Below are positions 46,309 through 57,578 of a stretch of 64,000 bases of DNA, piece after piece. The DNA is from Arthrinium phaeospermum. Its lineage: Eukaryota > Ascomycota > Sordariomycetes > Amphisphaeriales > Apiosporaceae. Position numbers and translations under genes: made by a program. The stretch covers positions 930,001-994,000 of the forward strand of contig QYRS01000005.1 of assembly GCA_006503535.1 (NCBI GenBank). The letters run 5' to 3'. The notes beneath the pieces were generated by a model, which did not search any database, was not told where the DNA came from, and saw only the letters and a program-made list of their open reading frames with translations. How positions within the stretch are numbered: the stretch's first letter is position 1; the number at the start of each line of letters is the position of its first letter.

Positions 46309-47871
46309 GGAAGCTGAGAGGTCTGTGCGACTGCGAGCTCATCCATGGGTTTTCTCTGGGCGGGCTCCTAGAATCCCATCTTATCTTACGCACGCTCTAC
46401 ACCGTCCTTCCAACGGCCCGACGACACCTGAAGGCATCGTGGTCGAGGCTCCCTCCGGCCGTTTCTGCAGGCCCGAAGACAACGAAGCGATGCATACCCC
46501 GACGTGTCGTGCCTTAGTCTTGCGCTCTCCAGATGTCGAACCAGTGTGGTTCGTTGCAGTCCATCCATACACCGACCATGTCTTGCGATTGACTGCAATT
46601 GCGACCTGACGAAGGCCAAATTCAGCAAGCAGGGCAGAAACACCATCTTACGAGGATGAGCATTGGAGAGAAAACCATGTGCAGTAGCCTCCAACAAAAC
46701 AGCCTGTTCCGGCTCGTGCCCCTCAAATAAACTGCAAAATTCAGATCCTTGTCCAAGTCGATCCTACTCCCGCGCGTGAGCCGCGACAAATCGAGTATTC
46801 TTGTTAAAAGATCTTGGATGTAATGAAATCATCTGTATCTGTGTGTGACTTTTTATTTTCGAGCAGCACGAGCAGCGAGCCGGCTATGGATAGAAAATTG
46901 CTACGTGTTATGGATTAAGTGTCATGTTGACAGAGCCCTTCTTCGGATTGATCAGGCATGTACGTTTTAATATGATAGCCTTGTAGCTTCTATGCACATT
47001 CTTTGCTCTCAGATGCAATGAGAGAAGAATTAGATATGTATCAGTGGTATATAGAGCTCTGTTCCCTTATGAGACACTATTTTTTTTTATTTTCTTGGCC
47101 GTTGAACCGGCGTGCCAGTTGCACATGCCAAAAATTACCACCACCAGCGCCAGTTTTTGGATCCGTCGAAACAGTGGACCAGGCCCCAGAGCGGCCCTGA
47201 GATGGATAGCAGTGGTCAGAAGCCAGCAATCCCAATGGCTCGACTAGCAGACTGGCCCTCTCCCCCTCTCTCCCTCTATGGCTGCTAGACTTATTTGCAC
47301 ATGAGTGCGTGGTTGTGGAAATCCAGGGGTGGTCGTGCTCCTATTTGATAGTTGGCAGTGTGCCGGTGTGTAGGTATGGATACTTCGAGAGAGGCTAGCA
47401 GAGAGATCGCAAACCCTGAACGTCGCAACACATATGGTTTATTCCAACTTCAAACATCGACTCTATAGTAGTACGAGGCCGATGACTCTGTCTCTATCCG
47501 CCCGGCATGGATGAGGCCACCAGAAGTGCCGTGCCAGCAGCGGCTGTGACGTCAAGGGCTGGCGCAAAACGCTTTCTCGAGGCGCTTCTTGGCATGGATC
47601 CTGCTTTTTGTAGTAGTAGTCCTGCCTTTCGGTCCACTGAAACTTCCAGGTCGTCGCCCGTCGCAGATTTAAGATTGTCTCTCATCTGCCCAATCCGATC
47701 TAATGGAACGCTCCTCCTTTTCTCCTTTTCAGGCTAGACTAGCTGGCTGTTTGCTTGTGAAGTATGTAACCTGCTGCTCTGCCGGGACCTGAGGAACAAC
47801 AAACGTGAACCCTTTCTCTCCTGTTGTTTGATTTTATTTTGGAGTAAAGAGGGAGGTGCACACGTCCCAGG

Positions 47872-47897
47872 CCAAGTCCAAGTCCAAGTCCAAGTCC
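47872..47897 (+). repeat. CAAGTC hexanucleotide repeat
   Basis: About four perfect AAGTCC units in the intergenic region. No coding context. Confidence 0.75.
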
Positions 47898-48259
47898 ATC
47901 TCATGATCGCATAAAACCCAGAACACTTGTATCCTTGGTTTTTTCTTCTTTGGTGCCAACGCCTGACTATCGGGCTATGAACCCCCACGAGTCAAGGGGT
48001 TAATATAAAGCGGTCTGAAGGCCTGGACTCTGGACCCTATGCAAAAGTCGTCCCATTCTCTTAAGATTATCTGTTTCCTACTTTAAACCATCTGGAATAA
48101 GGTTCCCGATCCCGCACCTGCCGTCGATCGCCTTGACGCACCGTTTGTTTATATATACATTTCCCCCCCGTACCACCGCCCTGCCGTGCCAATCGACCGA
48201 GACAACGTTATAGACTGCATAACACCTAGACTGTACGGGACATTAGCGGAAGCGGGCGC

Positions 48260-50501
48260 ATGAAGACGTCCGCTGAAAACATGCAAGCCGGCGGCTCTCA
48301 GCCGACAGGGGCGGACCATACCCGGGCTGCTGTTCAGTTTACAAACCAAGCCGAGAAGCTGTCGCTTCAGCCGCACAATGCAGAACACCCGGAAAATATT
48401 GCCGTCAACGCCGATTTCGTCACACCCCAAGATGCCGTGGTTGTTACCGCCGACGGGAATCGACTCCCTGGACCACCGCTTCCCGAGGCCTTCAAGCTAA
48501 ACCAACTCAAGGACGAGTTGGATAGCAATCGTTCCGACGATGCAGCCGATCCCATAGGCGAAGCCGCCCGCCAAGGGTCAACCCACTCCAAAGACAGCAC
48601 TGGCCCGAACGAGGTTGAGGTGAAGGCACAGATCAACAGCGCAGCTTTACAAAAGTCGGGCGACGATGCTCTCGGGAGGTCTATGCCTCCATCGCATACG
48701 AACCCGTTGTTCCCACCTTTACCACTATACGGACCGTCTTCGATATTCCGCGGAATGCAATGCATGACCTTCCGAGTTTCGTCATTTTTCCTCAGCACAG
48801 GCTTTCTCGGGGTGGTCGTGCTCGGGGCTCTGTTTACCAGTATCCCTCCATTGTTCTACAACACCTGGATGCGATTGACGCTACGAAACCCCGATGCGGA
48901 ACGACCATTTTACGAAGAAGAAGTACGAAGACAGAAGGCGCGGCAAGAGATGGACCGGGCATGGAAGCGCAGAAAGACGCAAGACAAGATCAGCCCCGAC
49001 AAGGAAGCGCCGGTAGCAAACGATGGTTTTATTCCTACCGAAGGCGGACCTGACCCTATCATCTGCGATGTTGGTTATTATGCGCGACGAGTTGGTCTGG
49101 ACATGGAAGAGTTCCAGGTTCAGACCGAGGACGGCTTCATTATAGACCTTTGGCACATTTACGATCCAAAAGAGCACACCAAATTAGACGAAAAGGAGAG
49201 GACATTTCGTGGCCCCAACCTGTTTACCGGAGAGAGCAAGAAGAAGCCGGAGACCCCAGGGCAGAAGCACAAGTACCCCGTCCTTTTGCTGCACGGGCTC
49301 ATGCAGAGCTCGGGCGCGTACTGTGTCAACGATGAAGACTCATTGGCTTTCTACCTTTGCAAGTCGGGCTACGACGTCTGGCTGGGAAACAACCGCTGTG
49401 GCTTCAAGCCCAAGCATGTTCTCCTGGAGTATGCTGACCCGCGCATGTGGTGTTGGAACATCCGCCAGATGGGGGTCTTTGACCTGGCGGCGTTGACCTC
49501 ACGGGTGCTCTACGAGACGGGGTTCGAGAAGCTCGGGTTGATCTGCCACTCCCAGGGCACCACCCAGACATTTGTTGCACTCGCCAAGGAGCAGCGCCCA
49601 GAACTGGGAGAAAAAATCTCCGTTTTCTGCGCTCTGGCTCCGGCTACCCATGCTGGTCCGCTGATCGGAAAGGCATACTTCAAGTTCATGAGGATTATAT
49701 CGCCCGCCATGTTTCGCGTCGTGTTCGGCATACATGCATTCATCCCCTTGATGATGACCATGCATGGGGTGGTGCCTGCACGCGTCTATGGCTGGCTGGG
49801 CTACAAGGTCTTTTCGTTCCTGTTTGACTGGGCTGACACCCGCTGGGATCGCGCCCTGAAGCACCGCATGTTCCAATTTGCCCCTGTGTACGTCAGTGCG
49901 GAATCGATGCGATGGTGGCTTGGGCGTGAGTGCTTCGCGAAGCACAAGTGCATCTTGTCGACGAAGGAGGACTTGCATGCCGAGGAGCGTGAAGATGCCG
50001 AGACGGATGGGCCACTAGCCCACCCCAACCAGGTGGAAGACTCGAACCTGTTCAAGAAGCTACGCGATCGCTTCAGGAACCGGTCTCCGTCACAGTCGCG
50101 TCCGCACGAGCACCACCACAAGCGCAAGCCAAAGGGCGCAACGGCGTGGTATAACGAACATGCCCCCAATGGCTCTATGGGTTGCCGGCAACGACGATCT
50201 CGTCGACGGCACCAAGCTGATCAGTCGGTTCGAACGCGGGCGTGAGCCATACGTGCAGATCGTTCACCAGAAAGTCATTGCCGAGTACGAGCATCTGGAC
50301 GTCATCTGGGCGATGGACGCCGTCGACCAAGTCTTCTCCGAGGTACGCGAGGTGCTGTGGAAGACGTGCAATGTGCGGGACCAGTGTCGCGTGCCCAAGG
50401 GCTGCGAAAATGTGCCGGCATGGAGGCGTCGGGTCATCGAGCCTGCCGCGCTGGATGGAGATCAGTCGAGCAGCGACTCGTCGTTTGAATTTACAAGATA
50501 A
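48260..50501 (+). CDS. Membrane-anchored steryl-ester hydrolase / acid-lipase family protein, frameshifted
   Basis: The first frame (48260 to about 50158) carries a transmembrane segment (FFLSTGFLGVVVLGALF, about residues 175-192). It also holds the ab-hydrolase-associated lipase domain: EDGFIIDLWHIYDP, VLLLHGLMQSSGAYC, YDVWLGNNRCGF and the nucleophile elbow CHSQGTTQ. It then runs out of frame. The second frame (from about 50160 to 50501) continues the same protein with MALWVAGNDDLVDG (catalytic Asp) and YEHLDVIWAMDAVDQVF (catalytic His). The break at 50158-50162 fits loss of two bases in a CA pair or gain of one; no splice sites flank it. The family includes yeast Yeh1/Yeh2/Tgl1, which release sterols from steryl esters on lipid droplets or the plasma membrane. 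Product length if joined is about 745 residues. Confidence 0.85.
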
Positions 50502-51751
50502 ACAGACAGGGAGGAAGTGGATGATGAATGGCTTCACGAGGTTATGAAGGCATTGGGTAGGAAACTGGCTGGTGCAAAATATATACCCTGGGTTTTTGGC
50601 CTACCCACCGACACGCACAAACACATACATACGCATATACGTCAAGACGCTCACCTGGATACTTAGACAAGTTTGTACGTAATGATAATCAAGAACATGA
50701 ATATTTGACGCCTTTGGCCGGAACCGTTCCGCGATATAGATAATATGTATACACATTACCTAAGGCCTCGGCTTGTAATGGGGTGCGTCATGACTCGCGA
50801 TCAAGGAGTAACTTGGCTCTGGAATGCTCATTGGCTGTTGGGCTCCTTGGCTGCGATGGACCTGGGCCTCTTGCTACTATGTGTTAAGGATTACTGTAAC
50901 AAGGTAGTGTGATCTCGCAACTCAAAACCAGATTCCCCATCTGGGGTAAATAAGAAATTAGATACCCCAGGCGGCTTTTAGCGGCTCTTGGCTTGCAATG
51001 ACGTTTGGGGGGTCTGTCTCACGCATCCCCTGCCCGTTAGGAAAAAGAAAAGAATGCATCGGCCATTCCATCCCTTCTAGCTTCCACGTGCCTATCAATG
51101 TTAATTGACTCTAATAAGAGCGTACATAGCATCAATGTACCTAATTGCTGTTGTTGTTGACACACGCCGGGCTTGCTTGGCGTCAGGCCGAGCTCGTACA
51201 TAACCGAAGGAGCGAAGGAGTCGCCGAGATAGGAGTTGGTCAGCTGCACTCCCGCAACTCAAACAACCTACTCGTTAACCCCGAACCACCTAACCTTGGG
51301 AGAGGCCCAACAGGTCAGGTCAGTACCACTAGTTGGACAATGCAATCTGCATATTGAAAGTAGATGGCGCAATAAAAGCCAACACGTACTGTGCAACTTT
51401 GCCTCTTTGGGCAAGTAATCGGCCTGGAAGTATGCATACGCATACGTAGTCGCCAATCAGCCAGCACCACCGTAACTGCCGGGGAAGCTTCACCTCTTTT
51501 CCTCATCCACTCCTGCCTAAGTGAGACTCCATTTGTCCCGAGGTCCCTCGGGCTGATCGTGTAAGAATATCCCCAGCTTCCCTTATTCTTATTCTTGTCT
51601 CTGCCATTTCTTCCCATCTGGCAGACCCAAGCTACACATAGGTACGCTCCCGAGTTCTTCTGCCGGATACTACCTACTGTACATAAGAGATATATTTGGG
51701 GGATATAGTTATTTAGGTGGTGATTTCGGCGACGCGCCTACGACCTTGACC
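50502..51751. other. Intergenic region, 1.25 kb
   Basis: Between the lipase gene and the acyl-CoA ligase, both on the plus strand. AT-rich with TATATGTATA-like stretches (about 50738-50755, 51685-51692). No gene recognised. Confidence 0.45.
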
Positions 51752-53675
51752 ATGGTATTCAAATCCAACCATGCCGATTTGGCCATACCCGAGGTCGATA
51801 TCTGGACACTTCTGTTTGAGAGAAAAGAGAAGGAATGGACCGACGATAAAGGTGATAACACCACGCAGTGACCATACCCCGCGGCTAGCCGAGCTCAGCT
51901 AACACCATCAACACCAAAGAACTCTTCATCGATGGCGAGACCGGATCTGCCTACAACTTCACCCAGCTCAAAAGCACTGCCTTAGCTTTTGGCAAGGGCC
52001 TCAAGTCGCAATGGAACTGGAAGAAGGGTGACGTGCTCGGCATATTTTCGCCCAACAGCATCGACTATGCTCCCGTGGTGTTCGGCACCCTCTGGGCCGG
52101 CGGCGTCTGCTCAACAGCCAATCCCACCTACACCGCCAAGGAACTGGCATTTCAGATGAAGGACTCCAATGTGAAGGGCATCGTCACACAGAAGGCCATG
52201 CTCCCGACGGCGCTGAAGGCTGCGAAGGAGATTGGCATCCCCGAGGACCGTGTCATCCTGATAGGCCATGATAGGGATCCCAGCGGCAAAATCAACCACT
52301 TCACCCAACTGAAAAGCACCAGCTTGCTGAACCTATCCTACCAGACTCGCGTTGATCCCAAGAAGGACCTTGCTTTCCTGGTCTACAGCTCTGGCACAAC
52401 TGGCCTGCCGAAGGGTGTCATGCTCTCGCACACAAACATCGTGGCCAACGTGCTTCAGTTCTCTTCGGCCGAGAAGCGGAGTGGGTTGCACTGCATGGGC
52501 GGCCAGGATGGGAAAGGAGATAAGCAGCTGGCCGTTCTACCATTCTACCATGTCTACGTGAGTACATGAACTATCCGGACACTATGTTACAGGGAGCTAA
52601 GACAACTACAGGGTCTGACGTGTATTCTACACGCCACCGTTTGGGATGGCTATCAGGCCATTGCCTTGCCAAAATTCGAGCTTGAGAAGGCCTGCAAATT
52701 GATACAAGACTATCAGATCACGTTTGCTTATGTTCCGCCGCCCATCATCTTGGGCTTTGCAAAGCATCCCATCGTCGACAAGTATGATCTGTCCAGCCTC
52801 AAATGGCTCAACTCCGGGGCAGCGCCACTGACGGCGGAGCTGGTGGATGCTGTTTGGGAACGCCTGACGGTCCCCACGAAGCAGGGCTACGGTCTGTCAG
52901 AGACGGCCCCCGTTACCCATATGCAGTCTGTCCTGGAGTGGGCCAAGTTCAAGGGCTCGGTTGGTTCATTGATGGCCAATATGGAAGCGAAAATAGTCGA
53001 TCTTGACGGGAAGGAGCTGTCAGTTGGTCAAGTAAGTTAAGAGATCCGTTACACCGCTCGAGCAAATCGGTATCTGACCGCAGTATCATGTAGGACGGCG
53101 AGATTTGGGTGAACGGGCCGAATGTCTTCCAAGGGTACCTGAACAGACCTGAACTAGCAAAAGAAACGTTCAGCGAGTGTGGCTTCTTCAAGACTGGCGA
53201 CATTGGCCATTCTGATGCGAAGGGGAACTTTTACATCACTGATCGATTGAAAGAGTTGATCAAGTACAGTAAGTCCAGATCTGATGCGACTATCCCAGCA
53301 TTTCAACAGTACAACGTGGCTAACCTGTTTATTCTTACTACAGAGGGCTTTCAGGTGGCCCCAGCAGAGTTGGAAGGCCTTCTCCTTGGACACAGCGAAA
53401 TCGCCGACACCTGCGTTATTCCTGCTTTCGACAAGGAGCGATCTGAAGAGGTCCCGCGTGCTTACATTGTTATGAAAGCGGGAGTGCCGCAGACTGACGA
53501 GAAGGCCAAGGAGCTGATTGACTGGGTCGCTAGTAAGGTAGCGCCGCACAAGCAGCTCCGTGGCGGGATTAGGTTCATCGAGGAGGTGCCCAAGAACCCG
53601 AGTGGGAAGATTCTGCGGAGAGTGCTCAAGGAGCAGGCGAAGAAGGAGGATCGAGCAGAAGGACCCAAGCTGTGA
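51752..53675 (+). CDS. 4-coumarate-CoA-ligase-like acyl-CoA synthetase, PKL C-terminus
   Basis: Five exons, 51752-51851, 51920-52557, 52612-53031, 53094-53268 and 53344-53675, with four small GT-AG introns in matching phases, give 554 residues. It is an ANL-superfamily adenylating enzyme that activates a carboxylic acid with ATP and then couples it to CoA. Visible motifs are the AMP-binding P-loop YSSGTTGLPKGVMLSH, then LTGLTC-type [58 protein letters not shown], and near the C-terminus the catalytic-Lys motif PSGKILRR. The end PKL* is a weak PTS1-type signal; related fungal ligases end in SKL or AKL, so a peroxisomal location is plausible but unproven. The substrate could be an aryl acid or a medium/long-chain fatty acid. 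Confidence 0.93.
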
Positions 53676-53998
53676 GGAGAAGACGTGCTGCTGATACCCG
53701 CTCTAGCGTGCGCAGTTGTTTTATTACGCTTTTGTTATACAGTCTATCTCTTGGGAGATTGTAGCTATATATAGTCTCAGTAAAGGGGCCCTCGTGTTGC
53801 ATTCCCACCAGCATTTATTCTACATCTATATACAATCAGCTCGATAGCCGATCCGTGGGGTGTGTGCGCGTTGTAAAGCAACCCCTTTTACCCACACTTG
53901 GTTTACCAACGTCCGTATCTGCGGGAAGACGAGAACGAAAGTAATTTCAAAACTGCAAAACGCTCTCAAGGTACGGCCAAGGCTACGCCGCTGTGGCA
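53676..53998. other. Convergent 3' spacer
   Basis: 323 bp between the end of the acyl-CoA ligase (+) and the end of ATP11 (-). No gene seen. Confidence 0.5.
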
Positions 53999-54982
53999 TT
54001 ATCCTAACTTCTCGGACTCCTCTAGTAGCTTCTCGACGCTGAAGTTCCCGTCGCCACGCGAGAAGGCCTCGAGCAGCTTGCGCTTCTCGCCGTTGCCGTG
54101 CAGGGCCTCGACGCCGTAGTACTTCTGCAGGAGCATGACGAGCCACTGGGCGTCGGCGACGGTGGCGCCGCGGCCCTCGACGACGTGGCCGGCCATGAGG
54201 ACGGCGCCCTGGTCGCGGGCCAGGTCGGCGTCCCAGTAGTGCGTGACGGACGTGTGCGGCTGCGCCCACTCGCCGCGCGCCTTGTACTCGGCCAGCTGCG
54301 TGAAGAGCACCGTCGCCGTCTGCGAGGGCGCGTCAAACACCCACTGCAGGAAGTGCATCTCGGCGCCCACCTCGGCGCCCCGCGGCACCGGCAGCACAAA
54401 GTTGGGGTACCGCCGCGCCGCGTGCTCGAGGGCCCGGTACGTGGGCGAGGGCAGCACGGCGCAGAGCGAGGTCGGCTGCGAGGCGTGGCGGAGGCGCCAG
54501 ATGGCGGTGAGTTCTTTCAGGGGGAGGGCGCGGGCCTTTTCGAGGTCGAGGATGTCGGAGAGGGATTTCATGGCGGCGCCGCCGGACGACGACGTCGATT
54601 TCGGGCTAGGCGGCGGCGTTGTGCCGTTGTTGTCGGTCTGTGTTTTTTGTTGTTGTTGCGAGGGCGCTTCTTCGTCGGCGAGCAGGGCGTCGAGGCCCGG
54701 TATCGAGACGCCGTCCTTCTTGCGCACCTCGTAGATCTTGTCGGCGTAGGCGGCCTTGAGCTCCTCGACGTTCTGCAGCCCCTCCTCTTTGGCCTTGCGG
54801 TCCAGCTTCTCCTTGTACTTCTCGGTCACGCTGCGCGAGACCTGCGATGTGGCCAAGAATCGCGCGTCCTGGAATCGCACGTCCTGGACTTGCGCCCACC
54901 GCCGCTGCTGGTACGCAGGGCGCACCGTCCGCAGCTGGCGGCCGAGGAGGTTGCGCAGCATCGGGACGCGGAGTGTGGCCAT
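53999..54982 (-). CDS. ATP11: Mitochondrial F1-ATPase assembly chaperone Atp11
   Basis: An intronless 327-residue protein. Atp11 binds free beta subunits of the F1-ATPase in the mitochondrial matrix and hands them over during assembly of the alpha/beta hexamer. The N-terminus is a presequence (LRNLLGRQLRTVRPAYQQRRW), followed by helical KYKEKLDRKAKEEGL and a Gln/Ser/Pro-rich linker. The conserved domain contains MKSLSDILDLEK, IWRLRHAS, RYPNFVLPVPR, EMHFLQW and VTHYWDADLA, and ends in the helix LLQKYYG. The gene is GC-rich and gives a long antisense frame that I ignore. Confidence 0.92.
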   Translation of the reverse strand: MATLRVPMLRNLLGRQLRTVRPAYQQRRWAQVQDVRFQDARFLATSQVSRSVTEKYKEKLDRKAKEEGLQNVEELKAAYADKIYEVRKKDGVSIPGLDALLADEEAPSQQQQKTQTDNNGTTPPPSPKSTSSSGGAAMKSLSDILDLEKARALPLKELTAIWRLRHASQPTSLCAVLPSPTYRALEHAARRYPNFVLPVPRGAEVGAEMHFLQWVFDAPSQTATVLFTQLAEYKARGEWAQPHTSVTHYWDADLARDQGAVLMAGHVVEGRGATVADAQWLVMLLQKYYGVEALHGNGEKRKLLEAFSRGDGNFSVEKLLEESEKLG

Positions 54983-55670
54983 GGTTGTGAATTCGGGAGA
55001 ACTGGCCCGGGTCTTGGGCAGATACCAAATTACGTCGACGGGGAATCAGACAGAGGTTAAGAGGGTGCCGGGTGGGCGTGTGGACGGGCGTAGGTATGAA
55101 TCAATTATAGAAATGGAAGGCCCGTTCTTCAGATTTCAGGCTATCGGGTGCCAAGATCTCGAAATGACGGAATTAGCGGCGCTCTCTGCGGAAACCCACC
55201 ACCTAGAGACAGCCCGACCTGTCAACCTCCGCACACAGGGTAATTGGTCCCAAATACCCATCAATGATGCATACCTATGGGGTACATCGCAAGGCTCTTG
55301 CTTCTATTGACGTACATCTGGTATTCTGTATTAGACTTATGCCTAATGAACCCATCTCTTTCTATCTTGCTTTGCATTTCGTTTCATGGGACAAAGTATG
55401 AAGTGAGTAAGGTGGACAACGGGCACCACATGCATCAAGACAGAAAATGTAGATGTGTATTTCATCAAGGCATGTGTATTTTTTTTGTGTGTGAGCCTAT
55501 CTAAAATATCTCGCATGCGTCCGTCTTTGGGACGTGCGAGATAGACCCAATCCGTCGTTCCGTACCTCCCATCATGATCATCAAAGTTTTCATTATGTCT
55601 CTAAGTCATTCATCATGCCAGGAGTGAAATACCATCATGCCCCAACACCCATTGCTACCCAAGAGAAAGC
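54983..55670. other. Intergenic spacer between ATP11 and the EF-1beta gene
   Basis: 688 bp between the ATP11 start and the EF-1beta stop, both minus-strand genes. It holds the ATP11 promoter and the EF-1beta 3' end. Nothing else seen. Confidence 0.5.
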
Positions 55671-56834
55671 TTACAGCTTCTGCATGGCAGCAATATCGGT
55701 GGACTGCACGTAGTCCTCGAACTCTTGGATCTCCTCCTCAAGCTCGGTCGTGGAGACCTTCTCGTCCTCAATGACCAGGTTGATCTGGAGCTTCTTGATA
55801 CCGAAGCCGACGGGGACCAGCTTGGATCCACCCCAGACCAGACCGTCCTTCTCGATGCCTCGTACAGCGGCCTCCAGAGCAGCCATGTCGGTCTCATCGT
55901 CTACATACAGCGTTAGCATCAGTCCGTTCTTTCTTCAAAAGGGGCGGGGTTCCACATACCCCAAGGCTTGACATCCATGGTCACGATGGACTTGGCAGCG
56001 ACCTTAGGCTTGGCGGCCTTCTTCTCCGGTAGGCGGCGAGACGCTCCTCACGGATGCGGACGGTCTCTGGGTCTTCCTCCTCCTCCTCGTCGCTGCCGAA
56101 CAGGTCGACATCATCATCATCCTCCTCCTCGGCCTTGTCGGCGGCCTTGGCGGGGTTCACGACGAGGTCGGACTCCTCAGGGCCGTAGGCAGTGTAGGGC
56201 TTGGAGGCATCACCGGACAGAGTGGCGAACTCGTCCTCGAAGGTGGCGATGTGCTTGTACCAGCGAGCAGCGTTGGGGTACTTGGTGGCATCAGGAGCCT
56301 CCTTCAGGGCCTTGAAGGTGGCAACATCGGCCTGCGAGGGGGTGTAGCTTTGAGACAGGTTAGTGTCGCTCTACCTCGCAAGTGGATCGGCTTTGTAACA
56401 AGAAAATAAAGCGTAAGGAAGAAATCAGAGCTGCACAAAGTGCATTGTATCTGTCGCCATGCGCAGGGTCTTAAGCTGCTCGGAACACGGACCAATTGTT
56501 CTCATCATGTAAAGGTAGGGTTTTGATTGCAAGGGTGATATGCGCCAGGCTTGGGTCGTGGTTTTCGCACTCGTGTCGACCACGTTCCCTCCGCCTCCAA
56601 AAAAAGAATATTCGTGTGCTCGTAACTCGAGATGACTTACCCAACGATGTAAGATCGGGTCTGCACCCAGCTGTTCAGCGTGGCGAGGCCCTGATAGTAG
56701 AGTCAGTTTCTCTCTCTCTGTATGTCTCTTGCGGCTGGGCAGATTGACTGCTCTCCTCCCCATCAAGATGAGGGGAGAAGAGTAGAAAGTGACTTGCGAC
56801 GTACAGCATCAGTAAGAAGGTCGAGGAAACCCAT
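55671..56834 (-). CDS. EFB1: Translation elongation factor 1-beta (eEF1B alpha), one-base frameshift
   Basis: Four exons, 56834-56805, 56690-56641, 56347-55960 and 55900-55671, with introns of 114, 293 and 59 bp. EF-1beta is the nucleotide-exchange factor that reloads eEF1A with GTP, and it is essential in yeast. The start [10 protein letters not shown] and [25 protein letters not shown] form the N-terminal domain; the acidic [19 protein letters not shown] linker follows. The catalytic C-terminal part has [36 protein letters not shown] and the terminal MQKL. Near 56029 the frame breaks: the run CGGAG should be CGGGAG to give YREKKAAKP. A missing G in a short run is the simplest reading, probably an assembly error. 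The second intron is long for this organism. Confidence 0.93.
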
Positions 56835-57578
56835 TTTGACTTTGGTGTGGTGGTAGAGAAGGGAAAATCACGAGTGGAAGAAAAAGAAGCTCGTGAGAGG
56901 GGGTATCAGAAAAAGGTGAAGAAGAGACGTGGGAGGGAAGAAGTATCAAATAGTCGGTTGGGCAGAAGGACCAAAGAGAGAGAATGGAAGTTTTTCCTAT
57001 GGCGGGGTCAATTCAGAGGATTTTTCTTTTGGGTAGGGGAAAATGGGCACTTGGACCCTCAAGGTGGAGCCTCAGCCAAATTGCCATGGTATTAGCCAAT
57101 AATGTGCACCAGCCACCCGCTTAACCACATGTATCACCTTTCTCGTATGCACCTTGGGCGGCGAGTTAGGCCTCATGCTGGATGCCTTGGGTCGTCCTCA
57201 CCTGGTCCTTAGCGGGCATGCAGCCCCGAGCCCCTCACTCCTCCTCCTAAGTACCTTAGCCTCTTGGGCCTGGTTCTGGGGGGTTCCCTCTCGGCTGAGT
57301 AACCACGATAAGATAAGGCCCAAAAAAGTCTAGACTCCCGCCTACGCTTAGAATGACGGCACCCGATTTCTGGAAGCAGCTCGAATAAGCTATCGCCAAA
57401 GCTCCCGAAGCTCCAGAGGCGACACCGGAATGTGTATATGAGCTTCGCCTAGGTCTTCAGAACATGCCGGTTGGATTTTGAAGTTTCCTGGTTTTAGATT
57501 TACGGGACATTTGGGAGACAAATCCCTCCTCCATAATTCATTGATATCCATTCTTGCATTTGTACTCTATCTCTGAAC
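56835..57578. other. Divergent promoter region, 0.74 kb
   Basis: Between EF-1beta (-) and HSP78 (+). Near 56835-57000 it is purine-rich on the plus strand (pyrimidine-rich as the EF-1beta leader). No gene seen. Confidence 0.5.

Larger units (their letters stand above)
45828..48259. other. Divergent intergenic region, 2.4 kb
   Basis: Holds the PEX6 promoter (left) and the lipase promoter (right). Tandem short repeats TGTCCGC (about 46280-46308) and CAAGTC (about 47874-47896) are listed as features. Several small open frames on both strands lack splice support or recognisable motifs. Confidence 0.45.

Noticed and set aside
54098..55060. Plus-strand 320-codon open frame antisense to ATP11
   Set aside because: It is a shadow of a GC-rich gene with a clear presequence and conserved domain on the minus strand.
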